A DNA stretch of 52,997 bases from an uncultured Eubacteriales bacterium (GTDB lineage: Bacteria > Bacillota > Clostridia > Christensenellales > Aristaeellaceae): NCBI GenBank assembly GCA_902799465.1, contig CADCAS010000013.1, forward strand, positions 1 to 52,997. The letters run 5' to 3'. The position numbers were made by a program, and so were the translations under genes. Shown here piece by piece: positions 34,124-42,892 of this stretch (position 1 is the first letter of the stretch; every line of letters begins with the position of its first letter). Below the pieces are notes generated by a model. That model was not told the origin of the DNA. It ran no database searches and saw only the letters and a list, made by a program, of their open reading frames with translations.

Positions 34124-35041
34124 CTATTTGATTTCGTTCAGATCATAGGGCGTGTTCTGATAGACGAAATAATTGAGCCAGTTGGAGTAGAGCAGATTGG
34201 CGTGGCCGCGCCAGGTGACCCGCGGCGGCTGGGTGTCGTCGTCGTTGGGGTAGTAGTTGCGGGGCACTTCGATGGGCAGGCCCAGGTTCTTGTCCCGCAG
34301 ATACTCCTTCTCCAGCGTGTCGGCGTCGTATTCAGCGTGGCCCATGATGAACACCTGACGCCCGCCCTCGGTGTGGAGGGCATAGACCCCTGCTTCGTAA
34401 GAGGAGGCCAGGATCTTCAGCGCCGGGACCGCCTCGATGTCCTCCCGCAGCACCGTGGTGTGGCGGGAGTGTGGGGCCATGAACACGTCGTCGAAGCCCC
34501 GGAACAGTATGCTCTGCTTCCGCTCCACGCGATGCTCGAACACGCCGAACAGCTTCTGCTGCAGCGGCTGCTTGGGGATGCCGTAGTGGTGATAGAGCCC
34601 CGCCTGCGCGCCCCAGCAGATGTGGAAGGTGGAGTGGACGTGGGTCTTGGACCAGTCCATGATCTCACAAAGCTCGTCCCAGTAGTCCACCTCCTCAAAG
34701 GCCAGATGCTCTACCGGCGCGCCGGTGATGACCATGCCGTCGTAGCGGTTGTCCCGCACTTTGTCGAAGGTCTTGTAGAAGGCAAGCATGTGGTCTTGGG
34801 ACACGTTCTTTGACTCGTGGCTCTTGACCTGCAAAAGCTCAAGCTCCACCTGCAAAGGCGTATTGCCCAGTACACGGGCCAGCTGGGTTTCCGTGACGAT
34901 CTTCGTGGGCATCAGGTTCAGCACCAGTATGTGAAGCGGGCGGATGTCCTGGCTGATGGCCCGCGATTCGGTGATGACGAATATATTCTCGTTTTCCAAC
35001 GTCTCCGTCGCGGGGAGCGCGTTGGGGATCTTGATCGGCAT
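34124..35041 (-). CDS. metA: homoserine O-acetyltransferase (MetA family)
   Basis: First committed step of methionine synthesis: acylates homoserine. 305 residues, starting [11 protein letters not shown]. The catalytic Cys142 (HICWGAQAG), His235 and Glu237 (IMGHAEYD) are all present at their family positions. Residue 111 is Glu (TGAPVEHL); in this family Glu111 selects acetyl-CoA and Gly111 succinyl-CoA, so the enzyme is predicted to be an acetyltransferase despite the usual succinyltransferase label. The start ATG 35041 has AGGGAG nine bases upstream; an upstream in-frame start at 35071 lacks one. No SAM riboswitch or T-box is visible in the short leader. Confidence 0.93.
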   Translation of the reverse strand: MPIKIPNALPATETLENENIFVITESRAISQDIRPLHILVLNLMPTKIVTETQLARVLGNTPLQVELELLQVKSHESKNVSQDHMLAFYKTFDKVRDNRYDGMVITGAPVEHLAFEEVDYWDELCEIMDWSKTHVHSTFHICWGAQAGLYHHYGIPKQPLQQKLFGVFEHRVERKQSILFRGFDDVFMAPHSRHTTVLREDIEAVPALKILASSYEAGVYALHTEGGRQVFIMGHAEYDADTLEKEYLRDKNLGLPIEVPRNYYPNDDDTQPPRVTWRGHANLLYSNWLNYFVYQNTPYDLNEIK

Positions 35042-35155
35042 GCTCTCTGTCTCCCTTATGATTCTTGCCACATTATTTTACCCCATTGAGGTTAAATCAA
35101 GTGGTATATGAGCTATATATTATGACTATCGGTATCTATAGTGATAATATATACC

Positions 35156-35542
35156 TTATGCCAGCCCTTCCAGGACGTGCTGCAGCGCGTCCACCGCGAA
35201 GCGAACGCAGTCGTCGCAGGGACACAGCACCTTCCCGGTATCGATACCCTTGAGCTGCCGGCACTGGAGCGCGCCCGCCCTCGATTCAAAATCCCGAAGC
35301 AGCGTCCGCGCCATGCCCGGAATGGGTCGCCCATGGGACACCATCAGCCCCAGCGCCATCTGAGCCCCGCACAGCGCGCCGCAGGTGGCCTCCATCGTGG
35401 CCATTCCGCCGCCGAAGGACGCGCCCATGGCGTCCAGCGTCTCCTCCGGAAGCCCCGTCTCGTCTGCGAAGGCTGCCAGCACCGCCTGACAGCAGTTGTG
35501 CCCCTCGCGCTTCAAATTGACCGCCAATTCCCGCTTCTCCAT
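35156..35542 (-). CDS. C_GCAxxG_C_C family (redox-type) small protein
   Basis: 128 residues with the cysteine pattern of this family: HNCCQAVLAAF near the start, then ATCGALCGAQMALGL, LQCRQLKG and CPCDDCVRFA at the end. Members are thought to bind a metal or iron-sulfur cluster and often accompany redox proteins, but no function is established. ATG 35542 has GCGAGGT seven bases upstream. Bases 35042-35155 form the region between it and metA and contain only AT-rich sequence. Confidence 0.8.
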   Translation of the reverse strand: MEKRELAVNLKREGHNCCQAVLAAFADETGLPEETLDAMGASFGGGMATMEATCGALCGAQMALGLMVSHGRPIPGMARTLLRDFESRAGALQCRQLKGIDTGKVLCPCDDCVRFAVDALQHVLEGLA

Positions 35543-35613
35543 GGTATACCTCGCTTCTGTGGTTTGTCGCCCGTCTATTATACCATGTCTGCGCGGGATG
35601 GGGAAGGGGTTTA

Positions 35614-35649
35614 TGGAAAATGGGGCGAGGGAGTCGCCTCCCTCGCCCC
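35614..35649 (-). terminator. terminator of the DUF1540 gene
   Basis: Perfect 12-bp stem GGGGCGAGGGAG / CTCCCTCGCCCC with a 4-base loop, followed on the minus strand by ATTTTCC. Confidence 0.75.
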
Positions 35650-35655
35650 GGACCG

Positions 35656-35829
35656 TCACTCGTGCCGGTAGCTGCCGCACATGCTCTCGTCGGCGGGTCT
35701 GCCCGACTTGCAGCCGTCGCAGGGCTCCACCTGGATCGCGTTCAGGGAACAGTAGGCGTCCTCCCCGCAGTTGTAAGCGCAGCTCGAAACGCGGCACCGG
35801 ATGCTGACATTGGGCTTCTTCTGAGCCAT
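35656..35829 (-). CDS. DUF1540 domain protein
   Basis: A 57-residue cysteine-rich protein: VSIRCRVSSCAYNCGEDAYC, then a C-terminal CDGCKSG and MCGSYRHE. The paired cysteines fit a small metal-binding fold (zinc probable). DUF1540 proteins are frequent in spore-formers, often as tandem domains; this one has a single domain. ATG 35829 follows AGGAGG nine bases upstream, preferred over ATG 35838, which overlaps that site. Confidence 0.85.
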   Translation of the reverse strand: MAQKKPNVSIRCRVSSCAYNCGEDAYCSLNAIQVEPCDGCKSGRPADESMCGSYRHE

Positions 35830-35931
35830 GAAAAACACCTCCTCACAATATACTGCGCCTCCGCGCCTATCTATTCTCCCTCAGAATCATCCATCAAATA
35901 CAGAATAACGCAAAGTTTACCGTGCTGCCAG

Positions 35932-35960
35932 TTGATAATTAACCTTATTCAGAGTATCAT
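35932..35960 (+). promoter_or_regulatory. promoter of tRNA-Lys
   Basis: TTGATA (35932-35937), 17-base spacer, TATCAT (35955-35960), 17 bases before the tRNA. Confidence 0.6.
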
Positions 35961-35977
35961 ATATATCGTTGAGTTGA

Positions 35978-36053
35978 GCACCATTAGCTCAGTTGGTAGA
36001 GCACCTGACTCTTAATCAGGGTGTCCAGGGTTCGAGCCCCTGATGGTGTACCA
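35978..36053 (+). tRNA. tRNA-Lys (anticodon CTT)
   Basis: 76 bases including an encoded CCA. The acceptor arm GCACCAT pairs with ATGGTGT (a G-U closes it), the D-arm is TAGCTCAGTTGGTAGAGCA, the anticodon stem is CCTGA/TCAGG with loop CTCTTAA giving anticodon CTT, and the T-arm is CAGGGTTCGAGCCCCTG. It stands alone, not in a cluster. Confidence 0.95.
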
Positions 36054-36054
36054 C

Positions 36055-36095
36055 ATGATTTAAGGGCACTTCATTTGGAAGTGCTCTTAAATCAT
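36055..36095 (+). other. long hairpin directly after tRNA-Lys
   Basis: 18-bp stem (36055-36072 with 36078-36095, one G-U) and a 5-base loop, one base after the tRNA CCA. No T-run follows, so it may be a processing or repeat-derived element rather than a normal terminator. Confidence 0.5.
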
Positions 36096-36110
36096 ACAAT
36101 AAAGCTTAAG

Positions 36111-36161
36111 GGGAACGACCTCTCAGTCACTGACTTCGTCGGCGACTGAGAGATCGTTCCC
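36111..36161. repeat. palindromic repeat of the GGGAACGACCTCTCAGTC family
   Basis: Arms 36111-36128 and 36144-36161 pair at 17 of 18 positions; the centre contains CTGACTTCGTCGGCG. The left arm and centre repeat the interior of the MITE at 32498-32698 nearly base for base, and a fragment recurs at 50249-50267. Here it has no MITE ends. Confidence 0.65.
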
Positions 36162-36216
36162 TATTATCATTATCAACTTTGACTGCCATGATCGGGACTG
36201 ATCAGTTCAGAGTCCA

Positions 36217-37053
36217 TTAGTCGGCCTCATTTTTCTTCATCTCTCCATAGAAATTGACGATGATGGAGGTGATGAGGGCGACCACGACGATGCCGTAGAT
36301 GCCGAGAATGGCGCTGAGGCAACGTCCGATGCCGGTGGCGGCGGTGACGTCGCCGAAGCCGATGGTCGTCACGATGGCGAAGCAGTACCACAGGGCGTCC
36401 CAGAAGGACTCGAACGAAGTGTCGACATATATCAGCACATTGGAGAATGACACCATCATGACCAGAAGGCCGAAGATAATCTCGATGGCATAGGTCTTGC
36501 GGACGATCTCCTTCAGGATATCCAAACGGATCTGGGAGAAGATGAGGACCATGATGGTCAGCAGGGAGGCGAACGAGGCGGTCAGCCCCACGCTGATCAG
36601 TGCGAACATGTCGGTCACGCCGAACGCAAAGGAGAGTATCAGCAATATGGCGACCAAGTTGAATAGGATGCGCCAAACCCGGCGGTTTCGCACGATGTCC
36701 AACACCCGCTCCGACAGCATACAGACCCAGAACGGCATGGCGTACCAGATAAATCCGGTCTCGGGGATGCCGATTGCGGCCAACACCGCGCCACTGAGCA
36801 CAAGGAAGGCACAATAGACCAGATGGGCGATGAACGCCGACCTGGATCGTTCGCGCAGCCGGAAGGCGCGAAACAGGTGGACCAGACCCAGCGTGACATA
36901 CATCGCACAGAGCCAGATGACCGTGTCGGCGTCCCTCTGTTCGGCAATCCATTTTTGCATAAAGGTGAATACAACCGGAAAGGTGAGTATGGAAAACAGC
37001 ATGTCGCCGAGATAGGGGATCTTTGCACGATGGCTTCGCAGCAGATCGATCAT
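36217..37053 (-). CDS. potassium channel family protein
   Basis: 278 residues with six hydrophobic segments; a pore loop with the K+ selectivity filter TTIGFGD sits between the last two (FWDALWYCFAIVTTIGFGD, then LSAILGIYGIVVVALITSI). The layout is that of a 6-TM voltage-gated-like channel, but the S4-equivalent region lacks a regular arginine ladder, so voltage sensing is doubtful. No cytoplasmic RCK domain. AAGGAG lies ten bases before ATG 37053. It is 33 bases after the upstream membrane-protein gene, probably one transcript. Confidence 0.85.
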   Translation of the reverse strand: MIDLLRSHRAKIPYLGDMLFSILTFPVVFTFMQKWIAEQRDADTVIWLCAMYVTLGLVHLFRAFRLRERSRSAFIAHLVYCAFLVLSGAVLAAIGIPETGFIWYAMPFWVCMLSERVLDIVRNRRVWRILFNLVAILLILSFAFGVTDMFALISVGLTASFASLLTIMVLIFSQIRLDILKEIVRKTYAIEIIFGLLVMMVSFSNVLIYVDTSFESFWDALWYCFAIVTTIGFGDVTAATGIGRCLSAILGIYGIVVVALITSIIVNFYGEMKKNEAD

Positions 37054-37086
37054 TTGTTGGCGCTCCTTTTCACAGGCCGGATGTGA

Positions 37087-38487
37087 TTACTTAAACATGG
37101 ACATGTACATTTTGGCCGTGTCTATCATTTCATGCAGGTTCACCTTTTGAATGGGCAGATGGCCAAGCAGCTGGTGAATGCCTTCGATGTACACGAGCAG
37201 GCTCAGAAACACGCCCGCCGCCGGGATCAGGGCGTCCACCAGGCGGTTCTTCGGCTTGCGCGTATATGAGAACAGCAGCACCACCGGGGCCAGGAATATC
37301 AGGTAAATGGAACCGCCGAAGCCGACGGCTACCGCCATTCGTATGCTCGAGTCGAGCGAGGCCATAAGCAGCTCCTTTGACAGTTGGTCCTCAGCGGGAT
37401 TCGCGGCATCTGCGGCTTCGGAATTGGCTACGGCGTCCATGGGCACGGCGGCGTCCTGCTCCAGCGCCTGCCGCATCTGTTCAAGCGCCGCTTCAAGATC
37501 TCCTTGTGCTGTCTGATCCGCCTCCGACGCCGCCTCCATCAATGCCTGCTGATGATGGGCTGTGATGGTTTGCTTCACATCGGTCAGCGAGAGACCCAAG
37601 AGCACCGCCACATCAAGGACGCTGAAGAGCACGAGCATGATGGCGAGAAACACGGAGAAGTTCCAGGCGTTGCGCCGGGTCTTCAGAAACGCCTTGTATT
37701 CCTCGTGGGTCTTGCCGTGGCGGCGGAAGCGGAGCTCCCGCGTCTTTACGAACAGTGCAAGCACCACGAACAGCACAAAGGTCATGGGCGGCTTTACGGT
37801 CAGCAGCGGGAAAGCCCACACAGGAATCTGAAGCAGGCCCCGCGCGGCGCGCAGCTTGAGCAGCATGCAGCCCACCTCGTAGGCCGTGGGCAGCAGCGCC
37901 AGCAGACGAAAGCAGATGCGCGCCTTCCCGACGAACACGCGGCCCGGGTTGTAGTTCAGGAAGATCATCGTCAGCGTGCAAAGGAACAGGTCGACGAAGA
38001 TGTTGAAGGAAAAGAAGCCGTAGGGCAGGAACAGGCCGACCACCTTTTTGACGGCGGGAAGAGCTTCGGACGGCTGTACAAGGAACGCAGCCAGGCCGCC
38101 CACGAGATAGCGGTAGAATATCAGATAGTAGAGCCCGCACACGCCAGCCATCGCCGTGCCGTTGATCAGGAGCTGTATTCGATAGCCGTCATGGGCGTTG
38201 AGCAGCTGGGCGAAGTTGACGATGAGCAGAAACGCCAGCGCAAGTCCGTCGGCGTTATCCAGGACGCTCAGCAGGGAGGCAGTGCTTGCGGCGACGCTCG
38301 CGTCGGCATAGCCTCCGAGCCGGATGATCATGGCGACCTGCGCGAGCACGATGCACAGCCAGCCCAGCACCTTGAAATGCGTGGGGGACAGAGGTCCCCT
38401 GTAGCGAATGTCGTTCTCCAGCGTCGTCTCATGGATTCCCAGCCGCCGCTTTTTTTCAGACCCGCTCCCGACGCGCCTGCCAGACAT
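37087..38487 (-). CDS. multi-pass membrane protein of unknown function
   Basis: 466 residues, not recognised. Cytoplasmic N-terminus rich in Arg and Lys, about six membrane segments to residue 240, one near 285-305, then a soluble loop of about 90 residues (330-405), rich in Ala, Glu, Asp and Gln and probably helical or coiled (AQGDLEAALEQMRQALEQ), and two final segments. A short basic stretch RFRRHGKTHEEYKAFLKTRR precedes segment seven. Transcribed with the K+ channel gene that follows; a shared role in ion handling is only a guess. GGGAGG lies upstream of ATG 38487. Confidence 0.7.
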   Translation of the reverse strand: MSGRRVGSGSEKKRRLGIHETTLENDIRYRGPLSPTHFKVLGWLCIVLAQVAMIIRLGGYADASVAASTASLLSVLDNADGLALAFLLIVNFAQLLNAHDGYRIQLLINGTAMAGVCGLYYLIFYRYLVGGLAAFLVQPSEALPAVKKVVGLFLPYGFFSFNIFVDLFLCTLTMIFLNYNPGRVFVGKARICFRLLALLPTAYEVGCMLLKLRAARGLLQIPVWAFPLLTVKPPMTFVLFVVLALFVKTRELRFRRHGKTHEEYKAFLKTRRNAWNFSVFLAIMLVLFSVLDVAVLLGLSLTDVKQTITAHHQQALMEAASEADQTAQGDLEAALEQMRQALEQDAAVPMDAVANSEAADAANPAEDQLSKELLMASLDSSIRMAVAVGFGGSIYLIFLAPVVLLFSYTRKPKNRLVDALIPAAGVFLSLLVYIEGIHQLLGHLPIQKVNLHEMIDTAKMYMSMFK

Positions 38488-38519
38488 ACGATGCAGCCTC
38501 CCTCAACATAGATGACATT

Positions 38520-38549
38520 ATTATAGCGCCGGGGACTGGGACCTGTCCA
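38520..38549 (-). promoter_or_regulatory. promoter of the membrane protein / K+ channel operon
   Basis: Minus strand TGGACA (38544-38549), 18-base spacer, TATAAT (38520-38525). Confidence 0.65.
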
Positions 38550-38672
38550 CCGTTCGATGTAAAGAATGATTCTAAGGCTCCGCTTTCCACTTTCATTCAA
38601 TTTGACCCCTTCCGCATGGGCAGATGGTAACTCCATGTGTTGTTAATATTTCATTACGCACGAAAAAAAGGC

Positions 38673-38701
38673 TTGACATCCTTTGCGTCGGATGCTATAA
38701 T
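38673..38701 (+). promoter_or_regulatory. promoter of the trp operon
   Basis: Perfect consensus TTGACA (38673-38678), 17-base spacer, TATAAT (38696-38701), just before the T-box leader. Bases 38550-38672 hold nothing recognised. Confidence 0.9.
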
Positions 38702-38707
38702 CACACC

Positions 38708-38990
38708 AATTTAATAAGTTAAACCGTTGAAGCGGAGATAACGGCGGCGATGCCTTCACAGAGAGCCCGCGATGCTGCGAATCGGGCAGGAAACAAACCG
38801 TCAAATGGACCGCTGAGGGCGCGGGGAAATGCCATGGGCAGAGTATCACGCGACGTGGGGCATACGTCAGTTGCCGGGGATATGCAGGTATCCCGCAAAG
38901 CGCACGGGGCGATCCCGTGAAATCAAGGTGGCACCGCGGATAATTGATTTATTCGTCCTTGACAGGAACACTGTCAGGGGCGTTTTTATA
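38708..38990 (+). promoter_or_regulatory. T-box leader (tRNA-Trp responsive) with terminator
   Basis: The T-box core AAGGTGGCACCGCGG lies at 38925-38939. The specifier position at the 3' side of stem I reads TGG (38806-38808, in GTCAAATGGACCGC), the Trp codon. The antiterminator bulge TGGC matches the 3' end of tRNA-Trp with G as discriminator base. The terminator is an 11-bp stem (38955-38965 with 38971-38981) and five T (38983-38987). Uncharged tRNA-Trp should stabilise the antiterminator and switch on trpEGDCFBA. Confidence 0.93.
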
Positions 38991-39039
38991 TGCTGTGATC
39001 CGCGGACCACGGAGAAGTACGATCATGGAGGTGACGCAG

Positions 39040-40506
39040 ATGAAGATATTCCCGAGTCTGGAGGAGGCCCGGCGCTACGCCGCGTCCGGCGCATACCGGG
39101 TGCTGCCGCTGAGCTGCGAGCTGCTCTCAGACCGGCTGACGCCCATCGAATGCCTGCGCATATTGAAGGGCGTTTCCACGCACTGCTATTTGCTGGAATC
39201 CGCCGAGGACCGGGAGCGCTGGGGACGCTACACCTTCCTCGGCTTTGACCCGGTCATGGACGTCACCTGCCTGGACGGGGAATTAAAGGCGGGCAGCCTG
39301 CGGATGCGCACAGACGACCCCTCGTCGGTGCTTCGGCAGATCCTATTAGATTACAAAAGCCCCCGCCTGCCCGGACTGCCGCCCTTCACCGGCGGGCTGG
39401 TGGGCTACTTCGCCTACGACTATCTGGGCTACAGCGAGCCCTCCGTCAAAATGGACGTGGAGGACTCCGAGCACTTTCAGGACGTGGACGTGATGCTGTT
39501 TGACAAGGTGATCGCCTTCGACCACTTCCGGCAAAAGCTGGTGTTGATCGTCAACATGCGGCTGGACGACGTGGAGACCGGCTACAACAAGGCGGCGCTG
39601 GCGCTGAAGCAGCTTCGGGAGCTGATTCTGAACGGCGAGCGTCGCGATGAGCCGGGCGGGCACATGACCGGCCCCGTGGAGCAGCTCTTTGACGAGGCGG
39701 CGTTCTGCGACATGGTGGAGCGGGCCAAGGGCCACATCCGGGAGGGCGACATCTTCCAGATCGTGCTGTCCAACCGACTGTCCGCGCCCTTTGAGGGGAG
39801 CCTGCTGAACACCTACCGCATACTGCGCACCATCAACCCGTCGCCCTATATGTTCTACTTCTCCGGCACAGATGTGGAGGTGGCCGGGGCGTCGCCCGAG
39901 ACGCTGGTCAAGCTGGAGGACTGCGTGCTGCACACCTTCCCGCTGGCGGGCACGCGGCCACGGGGCAGGACGGACGCGGAGGACGCGGAGCTGGAGGCGG
40001 AGCTGCTCTCGGACGAGAAGGAGCTGGCCGAGCACAACATGCTGGTGGACCTGGGCCGAAACGACCTGGGGCGGATCAGCAAATTCGGCACGGTGAAGGT
40101 GGAAAAGCTGCACAGCATCGAGCGCTTCTCCCACGTCATGCACATCGGAAGCACCGTGCGGGGCGAGATCCGCGGGGACAGGGACGCCCTGGACGCCATT
40201 GAGGCGGTGCTGCCCGCGGGCACGCTCTCCGGCGCGCCGAAGCTGCGGGCCTGCCAGCTGATCGGCGAGCTGGAGAACAACAAGCGCGGCATCTACGGCG
40301 GGGCCATCGGCTATATCGACTTCACCGGCAACATGGACACCTGCATCGCCATACGCATCGCCTGGAAGAAGAACGGGCGGGTGTTCGTCCGAAGCGGTGC
40401 GGGCATCGTGGCGGATTCCGTGCCCGAGAAGGAATATCAGGAGTGCATCAACAAGGCCAAAGCGGTGATGAACGCGCTGGAGCAGGCGGGGGAGGTGGAT
40501 TCATGA
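39040..40506 (+). CDS. trpE: anthranilate synthase component I
   Basis: Makes anthranilate from chorismate with ammonia supplied by TrpG. 488 residues. The C-terminal chorismate-binding domain has IREGDIFQIVLSNRL, SPYMFYFSG, GASPETLVKLED, FPLAGTRPRGRT and SGAPKLRACQLI; the N-terminal domain carries the tryptophan-feedback region (LLSDRLTPIECLRIL). The start is ATG 39040, eight bases after GGAGG at 39027-39031. An upstream ATG (39025) overlaps the ribosome-binding site. Overlaps trpG by four bases. Confidence 0.96.
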   Translation: MKIFPSLEEARRYAASGAYRVLPLSCELLSDRLTPIECLRILKGVSTHCYLLESAEDRERWGRYTFLGFDPVMDVTCLDGELKAGSLRMRTDDPSSVLRQILLDYKSPRLPGLPPFTGGLVGYFAYDYLGYSEPSVKMDVEDSEHFQDVDVMLFDKVIAFDHFRQKLVLIVNMRLDDVETGYNKAALALKQLRELILNGERRDEPGGHMTGPVEQLFDEAAFCDMVERAKGHIREGDIFQIVLSNRLSAPFEGSLLNTYRILRTINPSPYMFYFSGTDVEVAGASPETLVKLEDCVLHTFPLAGTRPRGRTDAEDAELEAELLSDEKELAEHNMLVDLGRNDLGRISKFGTVKVEKLHSIERFSHVMHIGSTVRGEIRGDRDALDAIEAVLPAGTLSGAPKLRACQLIGELENNKRGIYGGAIGYIDFTGNMDTCIAIRIAWKKNGRVFVRSGAGIVADSVPEKEYQECINKAKAVMNALEQAGEVDS

Positions 40507-41069
40507 TACTGCTGATCGACAACTACGACAGTTTTTCCTACAATCTCTATCAGCTTGTGGGGGAACTCAATCCTGACATCAGGGTCGTGCGTAACGACGA
40601 ACTGACGGTGAAAGAGATCGTCGCGCTGGATCCCGAGCGCATCATTATTTCCCCCGGCCCGGGCAGGCCGGAGGACGCGGGGAACATCGTCGAGGTCGCA
40701 CGTTTACTGACCGGCAAATTCCCCATCCTGGGCGTGTGTCTGGGGCATCAGGCCATCTGCGCGTCCTTCGGGGCGACGGTGACCTATGCCAGGCGGCTCA
40801 TGCACGGCAAGCAGTCCGACGCCAGGCTGGACTTGAACTGTCCGCTGTTTATCGGATTGCCCGACACCGTGCCCGTGGCGCGGTATCACTCCCTGGCCGC
40901 GGACCCGGCCACCCTGCCCGGATGCCTGAAAGTGACCGCCATGACGTCGGAGGGCGAGGTCATGGCCGTACAGCACAGAGACCATCCCACCTTCGGCGTG
41001 CAGTTTCACCCGGAATCCATACTGACCCCGGACGGGAAGCGGATGCTCAAAAACTTCATCGAACTGTGA
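40503..41069 (+). CDS. trpG: anthranilate synthase component II (glutamine amidotransferase)
   Basis: 188 residues. Class I amidotransferase: releases ammonia from glutamine for TrpE. Catalytic Cys in ILGVCLGHQAICASFG, His and Glu in VQFHPESILTP, with IIISPGPGRPEDAG as the glutamine loop. Start ATG 40503 overlaps the trpE stop. The protein is not fused to TrpD or to PabA-like domains. Confidence 0.95.
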   Translation: MILLIDNYDSFSYNLYQLVGELNPDIRVVRNDELTVKEIVALDPERIIISPGPGRPEDAGNIVEVARLLTGKFPILGVCLGHQAICASFGATVTYARRLMHGKQSDARLDLNCPLFIGLPDTVPVARYHSLAADPATLPGCLKVTAMTSEGEVMAVQHRDHPTFGVQFHPESILTPDGKRMLKNFIEL

Positions 41070-41081
41070 GGAGGCAGCACC

Positions 41082-42113
41082 ATGATTAAGGAAGCCATCG
41101 TGAAGATCGTGAACAAGGAGGATCTGACCTACGACGAAGCCTATGCCGTGATGAACGAGATCATGTCCGGCGAGACGTCGCCCACACAGAACGCGGCGTT
41201 CCTGGCGGCGCTGTCCACCAAGAGCGCCCGCGCCGAGACCACCGACGAGATCGCAGGCTGCGCCGCCGCCATGCGGGACCACGCCACGAAGGTGGAGACC
41301 GGCATGGAGGTGTTCGAGATCGTCGGCACCGGCGGCGACAACGCCCACAGCTTCAATATCTCCACCTCCGCCGCGCTGGTGTGCGCTGCAGGCGGCGTGA
41401 AGGTGGCCAAGCACGGCAACCGGGCCGCGTCGTCCCTGTGCGGCACCGCGGACTGCCAGGAGGCGCTGGGCATCAACATCCGGCAGAGCCCGAAGCGCTG
41501 CGTGGAGATGCTCAACGAGGCAGGCATGTGCTTCTTCTTCGCGCAGAAATATCACACGTCGATGAAGTACGTCGGCGCGATCCGCAAGGAGTTGGGCTTT
41601 CGCACCGTGTTCAATATCCTGGGGCCGCTGACCAATCCCGCCTCGCCCCGGACGATGCTGCTGGGGGTGTATGACGACTATCTCGTGGAGCCGCTGGCAC
41701 AGGTGCTCATCAATCTGGGCGTGAAGCGGGGCATGGTGGCCTACGGCATGGACAAGCTGGACGAGATCAGCCTGTCCGCGCCGACCCACATCTGCGAGTT
41801 CAAGGACGGCTGGTTCAAGTCCTATATCATCAAGCCCGAAGACTTCGGCATGGAGCGCTGCCAGAAGTCGGACCTGCTGGGCGGCACCCCCGAGGAGAAC
41901 GCCGAAATCACCCTGGCGATCCTGCGGGGCGAGAAGGGCCACAGGCGCAACGCCGTGCTGCTGAACGCCGGGGCGGGACTGTACCTTAACGGCAAGGCCG
42001 ACAGCCTCGCGGCGGGCATACAGCTGGCGGGCGAGCTGATCGACAGCGGCAGGGCCATGGCCACCCTCGAAAAGGTCAAAGCGGTCAGCAACCGGCCGGA
42101 GGAGGACGCATGA
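41082..42113 (+). CDS. trpD: anthranilate phosphoribosyltransferase
   Basis: 343 residues. Transfers phosphoribose from PRPP to anthranilate. Signature [17 protein letters not shown] binds pyrophosphate; [36 protein letters not shown] and [11 protein letters not shown] are family blocks. Begins 12 bases after trpG with TGAGGAGG upstream. Overlaps trpC by four bases. Confidence 0.96.
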   Translation: MIKEAIVKIVNKEDLTYDEAYAVMNEIMSGETSPTQNAAFLAALSTKSARAETTDEIAGCAAAMRDHATKVETGMEVFEIVGTGGDNAHSFNISTSAALVCAAGGVKVAKHGNRAASSLCGTADCQEALGINIRQSPKRCVEMLNEAGMCFFFAQKYHTSMKYVGAIRKELGFRTVFNILGPLTNPASPRTMLLGVYDDYLVEPLAQVLINLGVKRGMVAYGMDKLDEISLSAPTHICEFKDGWFKSYIIKPEDFGMERCQKSDLLGGTPEENAEITLAILRGEKGHRRNAVLLNAGAGLYLNGKADSLAAGIQLAGELIDSGRAMATLEKVKAVSNRPEEDA

Positions 42114-42892
42114 GCATTTTGGATCAGCTGGCGGATCACGCCCGTCAGAGGGTGGCGGCGGCGAAAGCGGTCGCACCAATGGCGGAGGTTCGGCGCGCGG
42201 CGATGGAATTGCCCAGGGGCGACTTCGCCTTTGAACGGGCGCTTCGCGGGGAGGATCTGGCGTTTATCTGCGAGTGCAAGCGGGCGTCGCCGTCCAAGGG
42301 CCTGATCGCCCGGGAGTTTCCGTATCTCGAAATCGCCCGGGATTACGCGGCGGCGGGGGCCGAGGCCATCTCCGTTCTGACCGAGCCGAAGTGGTTTCTG
42401 GGGCGGGACGATTATATGCGCGAGATCGCCGAGGGCGTATCCGTTCCCTGTCTGCGCAAGGACTTCACCGTGGATGAGTACATGCTCTATGAGGCGAAGC
42501 TGCTGGGCGCGTCGGCGGCGCTGCTGATCTGCGCGATACTGGACGGCGCGTATCTGAAGGACTATATCCAAATCTGCGACGGGCTGGGCCTCTCCGCGCT
42601 GGTGGAGGCCCACGACGAGGCGGAGGTGGAGATGGCGCTGGAGGCCGGAGCCAGGATCGTGGGGGTCAACAACCGGAATCTGAAGGACTTCAGCGTGGAC
42701 ACCGGCAACAGCCGACGTTTGCGGGCATTGATCCCGCGGGATGTGCTGTTCGTATCCGAGAGCGGCGTGCGGGACGCGGGCGACGTGCGGGCCGCAAGGG
42801 AGATGGGCGCGGACGCGGTGCTGGTGGGCGAGACGCTGATGCGCGCGGCGGACAGGCGGGCGAAGCTCGCGGAACTGCGAGGGACGGCATGA
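42110..42892 (+). CDS. trpC: indole-3-glycerol phosphate synthase
   Basis: 260 residues, TIM barrel. Key blocks: [15 protein letters not shown] (catalytic Glu and Lys), [33 protein letters not shown] and [24 protein letters not shown]. Converts carboxyphenylamino-deoxyribulose phosphate to indole-glycerol phosphate. Separate from trpF, which follows with a four-base overlap. Confidence 0.96.
   Translation: MSILDQLADHARQRVAAAKAVAPMAEVRRAAMELPRGDFAFERALRGEDLAFICECKRASPSKGLIAREFPYLEIARDYAAAGAEAISVLTEPKWFLGRDDYMREIAEGVSVPCLRKDFTVDEYMLYEAKLLGASAALLICAILDGAYLKDYIQICDGLGLSALVEAHDEAEVEMALEAGARIVGVNNRNLKDFSVDTGNSRRLRALIPRDVLFVSESGVRDAGDVRAAREMGADAVLVGETLMRAADRRAKLAELRGTA

Noticed and set aside
33914..34813. 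Plus-strand frame across the structured RNA and antisense to metA
   Set aside because: metA on the other strand has every catalytic residue, and the first part of the frame overlaps an RNA with its own promoter and paired ends.
35042..35155. SAM riboswitch or Met T-box before metA
   Set aside because: The region is about 110 bases of AT-rich sequence with no T-box core and no SAM-I junction motifs.
36054..36161. Hairpins after tRNA-Lys as an integrative element attachment site
   Set aside because: No integrase gene and no duplicated tRNA 3' end are present in the window.
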